Origin: Mantis religiosa
Lineage: Eukaryota; Arthropoda; Insecta; Mantodea; Mantidae
Length of the DNA: 64,000 bases
Assembly: GCA_030765055.1 (NCBI GenBank)
Contig: CM060947.1
Location: 218,635,271-218,699,270 of the forward strand
Reading direction: 5' to 3'
This document shows, piece after piece, positions 13,572 through 25,085 of this stretch (positions are counted from its first letter, which is position 1; every line of letters starts with the position of its first letter). The translations under genes were made by a program, and so were the position numbers. The notes beneath the pieces were generated by a model. It did not search any database and was not told the DNA's origin. It worked only from the letters and a program-made list of their open reading frames with translations.

Positions 13572-14219
13572 AGAAATTCAAGTTCCCAAATTTTTGTACG
13601 GAATTGGGCCTCAACATGTATTTCGGTAACATCTCGAGTTCTAATTTGTAGGGAAAACTTCCCTTATTTATTACATGTAGCAGAGAAAGTAAAAACTAGT
13701 TTACATAGGTACTTTTTTATTTAATTGCAGGTACCCAGCGTCTCTACGTAAGAAGCGCTGAAAGACGACCTCGCCCAAACAAATTGAAGGTCCTAGAAAA
13801 CAAGGTATCTTAGGACTGGTTTACATTCAGTGACTAAACGTTTTATTTTGAAAAGTGCGTTGATCACGAGAAAAGGGCACCGTCTAAGATTTGGGAAGGT
13901 TTTAGAAACTCCGAACAATGAAAATGGAATTTTCCAGCAAGACTTTGCTTCTATGTCATAAATAGAAGAATTGGAAAAGATTGCATGGTGAAAGTGGTTT
14001 ACATTATTTGGAGTACTTTGAGAATGCACGGATTTTTACCACATTGTGAATGGTTGGCCAATAATCACGAAGTGGACTTCAAAAGATGGAATGCATCTTT
14101 AGGCTCCGATAAAAGTGCACTTCTATGAACCAGAAATAACTGAATAAGAAACTTACTCACTTTCCGGAAAGAGTAAAAATTGTAATTAAGTTCAAGGCTT
14201 TTAAACTCTAAACTTACTT
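13415..14219. other. Unassigned stretch with a T30 run
   Basis: A T30 homopolymer lies at 13541-13570. It could be the complement of a poly-A tail of a minus-strand retroposon, but nothing recognisable follows. The rest is unassigned. Confidence 0.35.
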
Positions 14220-14806
14220 TGTCACAAGAGTCTTTATTCCAATGCTAACTTGCAATCTCTTTCACATTTTTGGAACACACAAAGCAAGCATGTCAGTCTA
14301 ATGTTCTTCTGTATATGTCTGTTGCATGCACCAAATTGCGCTGCTCGAAACTTCTTGACGTTCACTGCTCGCAGACCAATAATTTTACACTGTTCTGCTT
14401 GTCGACTCTTGACAAGTTTCAACAAACTTTGCCATTTACTGCTCTAGCAGATCGACTCTCACAACTGCACCTGCTTCAGTTAACTCGTCTAGCAATTAGT
14501 GGAGCTAACTTTTACACTGCGTTTTATAGCCTGCCAATCACGGAAGAAAAGCTCTGGAATGCCAAAGCTCTCGAATCGAAAGAACTTAACATGTTGAAGT
14601 CGAATCTTCTAGATTTGTCGAAACCCAACGGTAAGGAAAACATCTGCGGTATATAACAATGAGGCATGTACTTCGGCTCGTGACAACAATAAGTGGTTGT
14701 TCTCGAATGGCCAAATCTTTGCTCCTCTCAAATGGAAAAAGAAAACGGCGATAACGAGAGGTGACACACTTAATACGTTCAGTAGGTATTCGCTGCCGCC
14801 GTGACA
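14220..14806 (-). mobile_element. LTR (Ty3/gypsy-type), minus strand
   Basis: Read on the minus strand it begins TGTCACGGCGGCAGCGAAT, very like the LTR at 46464 (TGTCACGGTGGCAATGAAT). It has a TATAAAA box near 14529-14523, GGTGCAGTTGTGAGAGTC (46.6 kb copy: AGTGCAGTTGTGAGTCGG), and GATTGCAAGTTAGCATTGG near the 3' end (46.8 kb copy: GATTGTAAGTTAGCACTGG), followed by AATAAA. The right end may be CTCTTGTGACA at 14220 or slightly beyond. No target-site duplication is evident (ACTT against GTAT). No gag/pol is attached, so it is a solo or stranded LTR. The 128-codon plus-strand frame at 14270-14656 is antisense to it and unlikely to be real. Confidence 0.55.
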
Positions 14807-17800
14807 GTATTGCACTGTTTTGAAACAATTACAAATAGAATAATTTCTTTGTTTATAATTCTCACGTCCCTAAATGTTGTCAATCAATCGATCTGACTCC
14901 ATAATATTCACATTTATTCTATTAACTCAACAACACATATATTCGTGATATACGCTATTTTCATCAAAACCGCTAAAACCATGAGAAAATCAAGAATATA
15001 ACGATATTTTTATAAAATATCAAGTTCCAATTTAAATGGAATATACAGTACTACTTCAACCCACTAGTTACGCAACAAAGACGATAAAAATAGGAAATTC
15101 TCTGGACTTGGCGATTTTGATGCCTTCAACTGTGCTCTTTCGAAAAGTAGGACAACTATGCACGAACACTTCCACATATCGATTGGGCCACAAACCGTTC
15201 GTTTATTATTTTCTCCCCCTTCTATTCCTTTGGGTAATTTGACAGGGCGGGAGCTTCTATAAGAATGCAACTTACAGCTTATCTGTCAGTAGGATAAGTG
15301 TTAGCAGTGTATGAATTTTCTCAAGACATGGTCGTGAAATCTTCGGAGGAAATAAGAATTACTAGTTGACACGGATCATTTAATACCCTCTAAAACTGTC
15401 CTCTGCTCACGATAGAGGACTAACGTGAGAATGTCGCAAGCTCAACTCGGGAGTTCAGTTTCTAAGCACACAATAGCGAGATTATATTTGAATTTTGTAA
15501 TTCCTAATCTCGATATCTAAGTTTTGGGTCAAGTGCATTAAAAGTTCTTTTGTATCCTAGCCGAGAACTGGTTAAGTTTGAAATAAAACACAAAATGATG
15601 CAGCCGTTTCTTAGAAGTATTCTAACACATCCTGGATCACTTGTTCAACTACATGATATAGCAAATGTTAACCTCCCACATGTGCAGAAGATTCACGCTA
15701 CAATGCGAAAATGTCTGGAACCTTGTTAATGACGGCTGCTTTACGGATATATCTGACCCAGTTGCCTAACGGAGAGAAAAACCTGTCTTGGATTCGAACT
15801 CGTTCCATCCACGTGGAGTTCACCTCATTATACACTTTATATCAGCAATCAAAGACCGTAACTTTCTATCGCCGGGGTAAAATTAGTACTTTCATGTCAT
15901 GATTTGACGTTGATGAAGCGACAATTCTACAATAATGGAGCTTTCTCAGACCTCCTTACAGTTCATTTCAGTGGATGGATAGTATCTCAAGGAAGTGAAT
16001 GCTTATTTTTGCTTTTGAAGATATATCCTTCTCATGCATCATCTAAATAAGGTACCTATTCCAGAGATTAACATCGTATGCTGCAACTAAATGTGATTAG
16101 TGTTATCAGCAGTTGCAAATCTGAAACGGTTTGGTCAGTGTATCATTGACTGGCAGAAAATATAAGCTGTTCATTCAAATCTAGCTAGTAATGGATTCCA
16201 AAATAAACTGTTGCAACTAAATCCATATACGACTAGGATGCAAACAAGTGAAGAATTCAAGAAATTCCGAATCTTGACTGGAGACACTGCTGCAACAGCC
16301 GTCCAGTGTGGTGCAACATAATGCTATTATTTTATTCTAAAACAAAATAAATTTGATTTTGGCATTATAAACCAAATTTTTGCTACATAAAATGCCGTTA
16401 GCTAAACACAGGGTATAACTTATAGCTTCTTAGAGTGGCAAAGCTGACAATCCTTCAATTAAGAAAAACTGCTGGTGAAAATTACCTGGTCCTTATTACT
16501 ACCTTTTCTTTAGCTCGAGCCGTTAAGTTTAAAACAAGCAATACTTACATTCCCAAACAAAAAAGCGACTTTACATCAAATGTTTCAGCAAATTAGTGTT
16601 ACCTGTGTGCAATTCGCTGGCTTTCAAGGAGTTTCTGTGGCAGCGTCTATACCATCTTTATCTAACCTGATTTTTATCTATTTTAATAGTAAAGATACTG
16701 CAACGAAATTTAACTTATTTTATGACAAATGTCTCGGACATTGTTTCCATCCAGGCAGTACTAAGCCGACTTCGCTATTTGGAAAGTCGTGGAGTACATC
16801 CACTACCAATATTATAATTTGTTCGTTGGATCATTTTGCAAGGTTCGGGATTTGATGACATTAGATGGAAAGATGGATGGAACTTCATTTTGCTTATATG
16901 ACCAAATTGAATATTTCGTCGTTTAGACCGCAACACAGCTATCCTATAGGGATATAATCCGGAATAAACAATTTACCGCAAAAACACTGAGCAAGAGCAT
17001 ACATCAATGCGATCAAATTTTAGTGCAATGAATATTAAAATTGAGGAAATGTTGCTTTCGGAGGCGAGTGGCACAACCCTTGCAAAAAATTCCTTCCACC
17101 GAAAATTTAACCGATCCACAATCGAGAACCCGTTTCATTTATACGAGAGCAGCAAAACCGAAGCCCTTATCTTGAATGCACAGTTGCTTATTGCAAATGC
17201 ACGTTCTTTTTATTTTTGTATCCTCGGGAAATAATACGAGTTTTATCTGCATCATCATCTTCACATGGAAGTTGTGTGGTAAGCTATAAAACAATGCCTG
17301 TAAATGGGATCCACTCCCTTGTTTTCCTGCATGAAAGGCAAGCGATCAGGCCAGCCAAGCAGAAAATGTTTTAGAAACACACGCAAAACTACTCCTCTAG
17401 ATAAGGTTTCATTTAATGATCAAGCTTTCCAAGAAGAGAAATCAAACAATAACATGGACGGCATGATAATCCAACCTCAACAAAATTCATGGCGAGGCAT
17501 AATTAACTGACAGAAAAGAACCTGTAGATACATCCGAATGACTTTTTCATACCAATGATTTTGCAACAAAAAAAAAAAAAAAAATAAATAAATAAATAAA
17601 TAATCATTTATCAATACAGCACATAGTAAACAAGCGTCTTTGTTCATTAATTGTATTAATGTTATGTCTAAGCCCTGGTTTACATACAATTCTGACTGTA
17701 CGGAAGAAGGAAACTTTATAGGCCAATCACAGCAAATCATGTCTTGCTATTATCGCAACCTTAAGCTATTTTACTCAATATAGTGCAGCAGTTTTTGACA

Positions 17801-17992
17801 AGAAATAAAAGTTTCGATGTAGATGGTCATTTGAAGCTAGAAGAATTTTTATGAACTTCAGCTTGTTATCCTGGAAAAATGCTGGACTTGAAGATCAACT
17901 TTGTGACCTATTTGCGCTCTCTTTCACCCAGACAAATATGCCATATGTTTTTGAGTGTACAGGAAATCTCGAAACTCTTGAAATATGGGTAT
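14807..17992. other. Unassigned apart from a core promoter at 15.26 kb
   Basis: No frame resembles a known protein. A B-box-like GGATTCGAACTCG occurs near 15790, but no SINE body could be matched. An A18 run followed by (AAAT)n lies at about 17567-17602. Confidence 0.3.
15258..15290 (+). promoter_or_regulatory. TATA/Inr core promoter candidate
   Basis: TATAAG at 15258-15263 lies exactly 30 bases upstream of the A in an arthropod initiator TCAGT (A+1 at 15288). A GC box-like GGGCGGGAG lies just upstream at 15245-15253. This is the canonical insect Pol II spacing. Downstream I find only a 13-codon frame starting ATGGTCGTG near 15329, so the transcript is unknown. It could be the U3/R border of an unrecognised LTR. 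Confidence 0.42.
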
Positions 17993-18389
17993 TGTCGCGA
18001 GCGCATTATTGCTAAGAGGCGGCGCGGCCGAGCATTCAAAGAGACGGTCAGTGCAGTGTGTAGGTAAAAGCTCGCCGAAACTGTGGAGGGAAGGAGACGG
18101 AGTTCTCTAGAGTTCGTCTTTGTTCTAGCCGTCTTGATTGCTGGAGAACATTCCTGAATGCGCGTAATCTATAAAAAATGGAGCCCACCCGCCAATGTGA
18201 GTCAGTCGTTAATTGAACTCGCGCGCGTGAACAGCTGTGTGAACTGTGTCGTTGACCTTGCAAGTTGTATGTGTATGTGACGTAATACTGGAGTGTAAAG
18301 GTTGATAAAAGTGTGTTTCTACGGAAATAAAGAGCAATTGTTAATGTTTGTAACCTGCACCTTTAATTTCTCGAACCCAGAAAGTCACA
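17993..18389 (+). mobile_element. Solo LTR with 4 bp target-site duplication
   Basis: 397 bp beginning TGTCGCGAGC and ending AAAGTCACA, flanked on both sides by GTAT (17989-17992 and 18390-18393). It is clearly GC-richer than its surroundings. TATAAAAAAT sits near 18169, with a TCAGT initiator about 34 bases downstream, and AATAAA lies at about 18327 as a poly-A signal. TG...CA ends plus a 4 bp duplication fit a Ty3/gypsy-type integrase. No internal region is present, so recombination between two LTRs probably removed it. It is not the same family as the LTRs at 14.2 and 46.5 kb. Confidence 0.75.
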
Positions 18390-18393
18390 GTAT

Positions 18394-19120
18394 TAAAAAC
18401 TCTGCATGGAATAAAACCCTTCCTCTATCATAGTTAAGCCGTAAAATAAAGAATTGTAGTATTGATATTTTTAGGTATAAAGATTCAAATGACCTTGAAT
18501 AATCGGACTTTTCTTTCTAGACAAGGCCAGTATAGGAAAGCACGGCGTGTTTGGCACAAGGCGCAGTGCGGCAAACATTTTGGCAACTAACCTCTACAAG
18601 TGCTTCATTCATACTTTCTTTCGGATGTGCTTAATCCAATTACCACATGACTCAGGTTGATGGAATTGTAAGAGTTACTCATGACTGACACTCCTAATAT
18701 GAGTAACAAGTTTGTCAGCTTTCCACATTAGTAGCAAGTCGAGCTATGATCAAAGCATATTTTCAAATATCGTAATTGTCTATTTCTAGTTCAAAAATGT
18801 CACTTTTGTATGGACTGAATAGTAATGGTCAAATGTTTAAGAACTAATGCTGGTCTTAAAATCCCACACTTTCCTTGATATTGCAAAAAACAACAGAAAA
18901 TCGACTTTTTAAAACAAATGCTAACATATATCGAAAATAGTTTATACCACAAAAAATGTGAAATAAACTGTGTTTTAAATATATTGATATATTTTGTACA
19001 GTATATTTCTCTACCGCGTTAGGTTTACTACTTAAACACTTTCGAAAGAAGGCTATTCTCAGAAAACTGAAGATCTTTTTTTTAAGTATTGTTTTTTTCT
19101 AGTTTTTCTTTTTTTTAATT
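18394..19120. other. Unassigned stretch
   Basis: AT-rich with nothing recognised. Confidence 0.3.
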
Positions 19121-19305
19121 AAGTTCAACGTTAAGTCATATCCGACAATGAATGAAATTGTTGAAATGGTATTCAAATGGACCTAAGGTCCATAGAGCTT
19201 GGAGTTACCCGAAATTCATGTTCCCGATAAGGAAAAAACCCGGGAAAAAGCTTATCCAGATAACCGAGATTCGAACTCGGGACCTATTTGTGTGGCATAC
19301 AGTAT
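19121..19305 (-). mobile_element. tRNA-derived SINE, family 1
   Basis: Minus-strand copy. In plus orientation: CAACGTTAAGTCATATCCGA, GGTCCATAGAGCTTGGAGTT, the AAAACCCGGGAAAAAGCTTAT block and the B-box complement GATTCGAACTCGGGACC at 19268-19284. The tRNA 5' end is lost beyond 19305. T-rich sequence at 19100-19120 is probably the tail. Confidence 0.78.
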
Positions 19306-20203
19306 TTTCTCTGCCTAATAAGAATTTTTAGCTTGATTAGAAAGTCCAAGCCGGGAGGTATATTGAAAATTCCGTTCGATACAACGCTATCCAAAATAAA
19401 ATCTCATATTTTCAATAATGGACCTTATATGCGTTTGAATTTAGAATTTTTAACAAAATAATATAAGGATTATTGCAATACATATAAGATCGCATTTTTT
19501 TTTTTTCATTTTAGTTTAAATTCTATGCGTCCTTCTACAACAATTAAAATAATATCGTAATTACTTTTAATTTTATTCACAAAGAGCGAAAAATCCACGA
19601 AAACTTCATTGCCGAATTTTACATTTTTTATGTTTATAAAGATAGGAGTGTTGATTAGGATGATGCCATTTTAAACAGAAAGCTGAAATAAAATTCAAAA
19701 GTTGAAACCCAGGACATTTTTTCAGAATAAAGCGCCAATACCTTGAGAATTGATAAGAAGTGGCATGCTACAGAATATTTTACATAAAATTATTCACAAT
19801 GAATTCGAACTACTGCTGTAATACATTACGATGTCAAAGTACTATTGCTTCCAATTAAACATGTTTGGAAACGTAGAGTCAGACTAAAATATTGAGTGTC
19901 ATAAGCCGAGATTTTTTCAGTGTACCTTTCTCAAACCTTCTACTACACACGGTTAATGTGAAAGAATTACTAATTTCCATTAAACGTACTATTTACTTAT
20001 ATGATATGATAATGATGTAAAGTAGCATTTGTTAGGCCATAAGATTCGTCTGTATTTTACGCTTCATTGCATGAATTATAAACAAAAATTGTGACAAAAT
20101 GCGGAAACATATGCCGCAGCGATTAAAATGAGCATAAAACAAAAGATCATCAGTGGTGCAAACAAATTTTAAATCTCCATGCTGCTTTGAAGTCCACTGA
20201 AGC
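19306..20203. other. Unassigned stretch
   Basis: AT-rich with nothing recognised. Confidence 0.3.
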
Positions 20204-20400
20204 TGCCGGCTCTCGTAGCCGTGGTCGTTAGTGTGCATATCTCTAGCGTCCGCCGCGTAGAGGGTCTCGGATTCGATCCCGCCTTGTGCATGGGTGTTTA
20301 TGTATAGTGCATTTGTGAAAAAAAAAAAAATGCAGAAACAGTAAAGAAGCGGACAATAAAACCGGTAAAAAAAGAAAAAAGAGGGGGAACTAAAATTATG
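20204..20400 (+). mobile_element. tRNA-derived SINE, family 2
   Basis: Head GCCGGCTCTCGTAGCCGTGG, B box GGATTCGATCCCGCC at about 20269-20283, then GTGCATGGGTGTTTATG and an A-rich body with A13 at about 20318-20330. It shares the order of blocks with the inverted copy at 7000-7216. Non-coding. Confidence 0.62.
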
Positions 20401-23400
20401 GTTAAGGACAGATACAGATAAGCTCTGGTATATTAGTCTATAAAATATAATAAAATAGATGTCATGTCATGACCGTGGTGAAAATCAGCCAATATCACAG
20501 CTTTGTTTACGAACCTTCCTAATGATTCTGCACCTCAACTTGCAGTCGACAAATCTCGGACAGTTAATCCATTAGAAAGAACTCTATAAATATGCAATTA
20601 CTTCATCAACTCTGACAGTTGCCTAAATTATTTCGTAACAGTAACGTAAAATCTATTCCTTTTGACACGGGTCATAGTCTAACATTTTTCATTCAATTCT
20701 GCAAACAGTTTGGACTGTATTTCGAGTTTGACCCAGAAATGTTACGTCATTTCGTTACAGATTTAATGCATATAGAACGGCGCAAGTAACAATGTTTGTT
20801 TAGGGGACATTCATTGCAACAGAAATAGCATGACAGCACTGGGCAATTACGAGAGGTCATTTGAAAAGCTGATTTCAAATGTTTATTTAAGATAACGTGC
20901 AAATTAACAGAAGCAAGTTCTGCATGTCTATGGATGGAACAAAGGTCAAAGTTTTATGGTCATTTATTGACAGTGGTCCACTTATTGCTACAAGCACACC
21001 AACGGTTTCCTAGCTATTAACATTTTATTAGAGGCGGCTGTTGAATTTCCTATGCTCATGGCACTTATGCTTTAACACATTATTTCCAACAAGCTGCACT
21101 GAACAAACTTACATTTCTTGTGCTCCTATTTTTTATTAACAATCAGGTGCCCTATGCCATTGGATGGAAGTTCGAAATCTTTTAAAAATATGAAACTTCT
21201 TGTAATCAGTTATTTGTACAATTTGTTTCAGATTTCTTTGAAGTAAAAACTGTAAACATTTTAATGACCTCATTCTTATGTCTCAAAAGCTGACATCAGC
21301 GTTATGACAAACCTCTGAAATGCCTTTACAAATAGACATTGGACCAAAGTCCTACGGTAAATGACTGAAACCTCGAACAAAGCTTTTATAACTATTTAGA
21401 AATGTTAAGGAAAGCAGGGTAATAAAAGTGTAATTACAAGTCTGGTCATTACCTGGAGAAAGGGCCTTAAATGGCTTAGCGCCACCCAGCAAGGTGACTC
21501 AGTCGTTGAGTCATGCGTGATGAAGGCGATGTCTCGAGTTGGGAGAGACCGGTTACTGCACACGTGCATGACTAAGATGAGGGAGCTCATCTAGGTGGAA
21601 ACATCCCATGCTTCCGGACAACCGGGGTGAAGTTTTCATCTTAGTAAAAGATTGCTAACTTTGTCTACCGTCTACCCAACAATTTTATGGAGGTTCACTG
21701 CAAATACACTAGAGACACCGGGACTACAGAAACTTAACAATGTATCCCACAGCTGAACCAACATTATAACGTTCCACGTACTTATAAGTTCAACTGTAGA
21801 ACACCAGATAGGAAACTTGCCTTCGATATGTTAATATATAGCAAATATATAATACGACTGCCACTAACAAATTAATGAGTTTTGTGAACATTACAGAGTA
21901 CCGTATAAATGCCACTCAATTTTCTTACAAATGTTATTTTCATAAATTTTTCTACATGGTATGTATTTAAGCAATTACACAAATATTTCGTTCCGCCCGG
22001 ATAGCATGCTTAATACATTCAGCTGTTTTTCGGTTCACTCGAAGCAGTTAAGCCTAAATGACAAGTTTTTGTCTCTCGTGCAACTGAAATGTGGCGAGAG
22101 GGCAAAGACAGAAGCGAGAAAGAGATAGGGGCAAAAATATAAGACTGGAAGATATTACTATAATTACTATATGTACTTAACGAAATTAACAGTTGCTAGA
22201 ATCGATCTTTGCCGGTGTATCAGGCTTTTATCAGTCAGAATTTTGTTAACGCTTTAAGTTGCTGACTTTAACTGCGACAATGACTTGGATGTATTCCAGT
22301 GTTTTCAACAGTACCTGCATGAAAAATATAGATTAGCTATAAAGGGAAATATAAACACGATGAAACTTTACAATGAAGTAATTCATAATAGTGTTACTCT
22401 TGATTACTACGAGAATCTGTGGTGATGAAACTGCTCAAATGCGTTTGATCAAATCTGCAAATTTCATGAAGTTTATCGGGTTTCATGGTGGGTGGGTTCT
22501 GACGAAGCTCAGTAATTTGAGGGAAGGCTATGTAGCTCCTTCCGTTTGAATTTGTGTAGACATTCAGTTATGTGCGTCACGTTACATTGCCTGCATTGCG
22601 GGTCACTCTTAGGGAAGTAGGTATGAGTGATCTATCTGGCATGGCCTATCCCAGAAGGTACACCAGAAATTGTTCGGACTTCTTTGGAAGCATATATTGG
22701 AATACTGAGCTCTTGCATTTTGTACTGTTTCAAACATTTTCGACATGTATTCGATATAATACCAAAACAATGTTTTCGTAATTTAACACCTATGTTTCTG
22801 ATTGCATACTGGAGAGAAGTTGAGGCGCATTGACCTTTAGGTGACCAGCGCTGCGATCGTTCCTTATCAGGTCTGATCAGGTCGATAAGAGTGAAATAGT
22901 AATAAGTTGACGTACAGTAAGTTACAAAACACAAATAGAGCGAATGGATGCTGCGTGTGTCTATATATGATTTCTCGCGCCTGCCGATGTATGACACGTT
23001 GCTGTTCAGAAGACACGATTATATCTGAACGGAGTATAGACACTGGACTCACCGTTATGTGCGATAAGCTCAGGTAAACATCTCTGTGTTGCGATTTTTT
23101 TCCAATACGCCTTCTCGCTTCGCCATGTAGTAGCAAGTTTTGTCTGATATGGGACGACATATGTTATTTTGCTATTTCATCTCCTGCTTTACCTTTTTCT
23201 TCTGATATATCATATGGTTTCTATGGTATTTTCTTGAAGAACTTAGTTAAATCTTCAGTGAGAAGAAACAATGAAATGAATTTTTCATAGCGGTCAGTGT
23301 TCAAATCGAGTCAGAAAATGCAATGAATATTCTTTTCTTTCGATTCCATTATTAATTCTAAATCTTTTTTCGTCATATTTTCACAACAAAACACAGAATA

Positions 23401-24254
23401 TAAAAGTGTGGCAATACGTGTAACATATCAGATGTTACAACGGAGCATCCGCGTCTTCTGATTTGATCCGTCCGGTGCAGACCTGTTATTTGTGGTAATC
23501 GAAATGCTAACATAATTCTGTAATATCCGTAAGCAATGAGAGACTTGCTTGGTTATTTTCCCTATCTATGTAGAACCTAGTTTAAAGCTGCGATGTCCAT
23601 TTACCAAGAAGGCCCTGGTTGTTTTTTGACTCCCAGTGAATTAAAGTGGGTAAGTTGAAGAGTTAGGTTCGGTTGGGCGATGTGAATCCATACTCTTCAC
23701 TTCATCATTTAATGTTAGTTGTTTTCTTAGAATTGCAAACAGTACGCAGTTTTTATTTATAGACTTGTGACTAGATTAGTGTGACCTGCTCTTAAAATTA
23801 TCCAAGGTGCCGAGGACAGGAATACAGCGAGAACTTAAGTGGCGATGATTTTGCAGAATTGTAAACAACGGAAGCGTTATCAATTTTGGTTCTTACAGTG
23901 ACTTTATATGTACTACTGAGTACTGCATAGTCAGCACCCAATTGTTACCTGACAAAAGCTTTCACATGGTGTTTTTTAACCTTCACGGACAATTGCCTCT
24001 CAAGACTGCTAAATGAGAGATCCATGTTAACCTCCAATCAAAGATAACTTTGCTAAATTTCACTTCCAATTTTACATTCTTATTGGGTAGCTACATGTGT
24101 GTTCTTTATACCTTTGTTAAAAATAATGCACCTAATGTTACTCAAATTTTAATAGCTGGTTTCTTTTTCCGAGTTTTGCTTGGCATTTTCCATGTAGCAC
24201 CTCTCTGTAGACTATGTGGCTTACTGCTACAGAATAAGGTAATATAAATTACAG
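20401..24254. other. Unassigned stretch with weak SINE-like and exon-like spots
   Basis: At 21485-21650 a D-arm-like GTGACTCAGTCGTTGAGTC is followed by a GC-richer body (CATCCCATGCTTCCGGACAA), possibly another SINE. At 22560-22870 several overlapping frames of 68-121 codons exist on both strands, but none resembles a known family. The rest is AT-rich and unrecognised. Confidence 0.25.
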
Positions 24255-24345
24255 TTGTGCAAGGGTCCTGGGTTCAATTTCCGAAAGGAGAGCTGGAATT
24301 TTTTCTAATCAATATTCCCTATCTTCCCCTAAATTTGGAAAAATG
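24255..24345 (+). mobile_element. Candidate tRNA-derived SINE fragment
   Basis: A B-box-like GTCCTGGGTTCAATTTCC is followed by CGAAAGGAGAGCTGG, resembling a tRNA T-arm running into a SINE body. The A-box half is not visible and no second copy was found, so this is weak. Confidence 0.28.
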
Positions 24346-24474
24346 AATCAGAATATAAATATGCGTGTGAGCTAATGTACAAAACTCAACTATATCAATG
24401 CCTTTAGACAGGCACGTGTTAAGGTAAAAGGGCACCAATATATCCACCGAAGTTTAAGATGGAGTACAAATGGA

Positions 24475-24696
24475 ATAATAACTATTTACATATTGTGGAA
24501 CTCCATTTTATGAGGATCTTTTTCGATATAGGTCCGTTGTCATAATTATAATAACTATTTACATATTGTGGAACTCCATTTTATGAGGATCTTTTTCGAT
24601 ATAGGTCCGTTGTCATAATTATAATAACTATTTACATATTGTGGAACTCCATTTTATGAGGATCTTTTTCGATATAGGTCCGTTGTCATAATTATA
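24475..24696. repeat. Tandem repeat, 73 bp unit x 3, identical copies
   Basis: The unit contains ACTATTTACATATTGTGG, GGATCTTTTTCGATATAGG and CCGTTGTCATAATTATA. The first ACTATTT of each unit starts at 24481, 24554 and 24627, giving an exact 73-base period. I see no difference among the three copies, so the triplication is recent or homogenised (or an assembly artefact). Confidence 0.97.
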
Positions 24697-24827
24697 TATT
24701 TATTTCAAGTTCTAAATGTGTATGATCAAATTACCTGTGAAGCTTTCAAGTAGAATTTTCATTCTCCGCTCACGACAGCTATTATTCGCCTTTCAAGACC
24801 AATCCTTACACCTTAAGTGTTTGGATT

Positions 24828-25085
24828 CTATATCTCGTTCATGAGATTGTCTACGAAAGACCAATGTTGTATGCTTGTTCTTTGTTTATTACTGAAAAAA
24901 TTCGGATTTTTAAGAAAGCAGCTTATCGATTTTTGTATTATATTTTCCACCAATTTACACAATGTGTCCGTTACAGTAACTGGCCTGTACATCTGAAGTA
25001 GAGAGCTAATTTTATTTAATTTGAGAAAGTTACAATATGAGGCTTGGCACTGACTTGGCGAGTTTTTAGTTATATTGGCATACAT
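24828..25085 (-). pseudogene. Reverse-transcriptase fragment of a non-LTR retrotransposon
   Basis: The minus-strand frame contains YRPVTVTDTLCKLVENIIQK followed by SISCFLKNPNFFSNKQ and a VDNLMNEI-like end. In Jockey/CR1/RTE-type RTs this is the early RT region (YRPI-L...K--EKII, then L-----NQ-GFR). Motifs A-E, including the YxDD box, are absent; the fragment ends at a stop beside 24828. Upstream on the minus strand (to about 25150) the frame is broken. It is a short 5'- and 3'-truncated remnant. Confidence 0.55.

Noticed and set aside
14270..14656. 128-codon plus-strand frame
   Set aside because: It lies antisense within the LTR at 14220-14806 and resembles no protein family.
22632..22997. 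121-codon minus-strand frame as a gene
   Set aside because: Overlaps two plus-strand frames of similar length; none is recognised and no splice signals decide between them.
24475..24696. CRISPR-like array
   Set aside because: The units are contiguous with no spacers; the genome is evidently eukaryotic.
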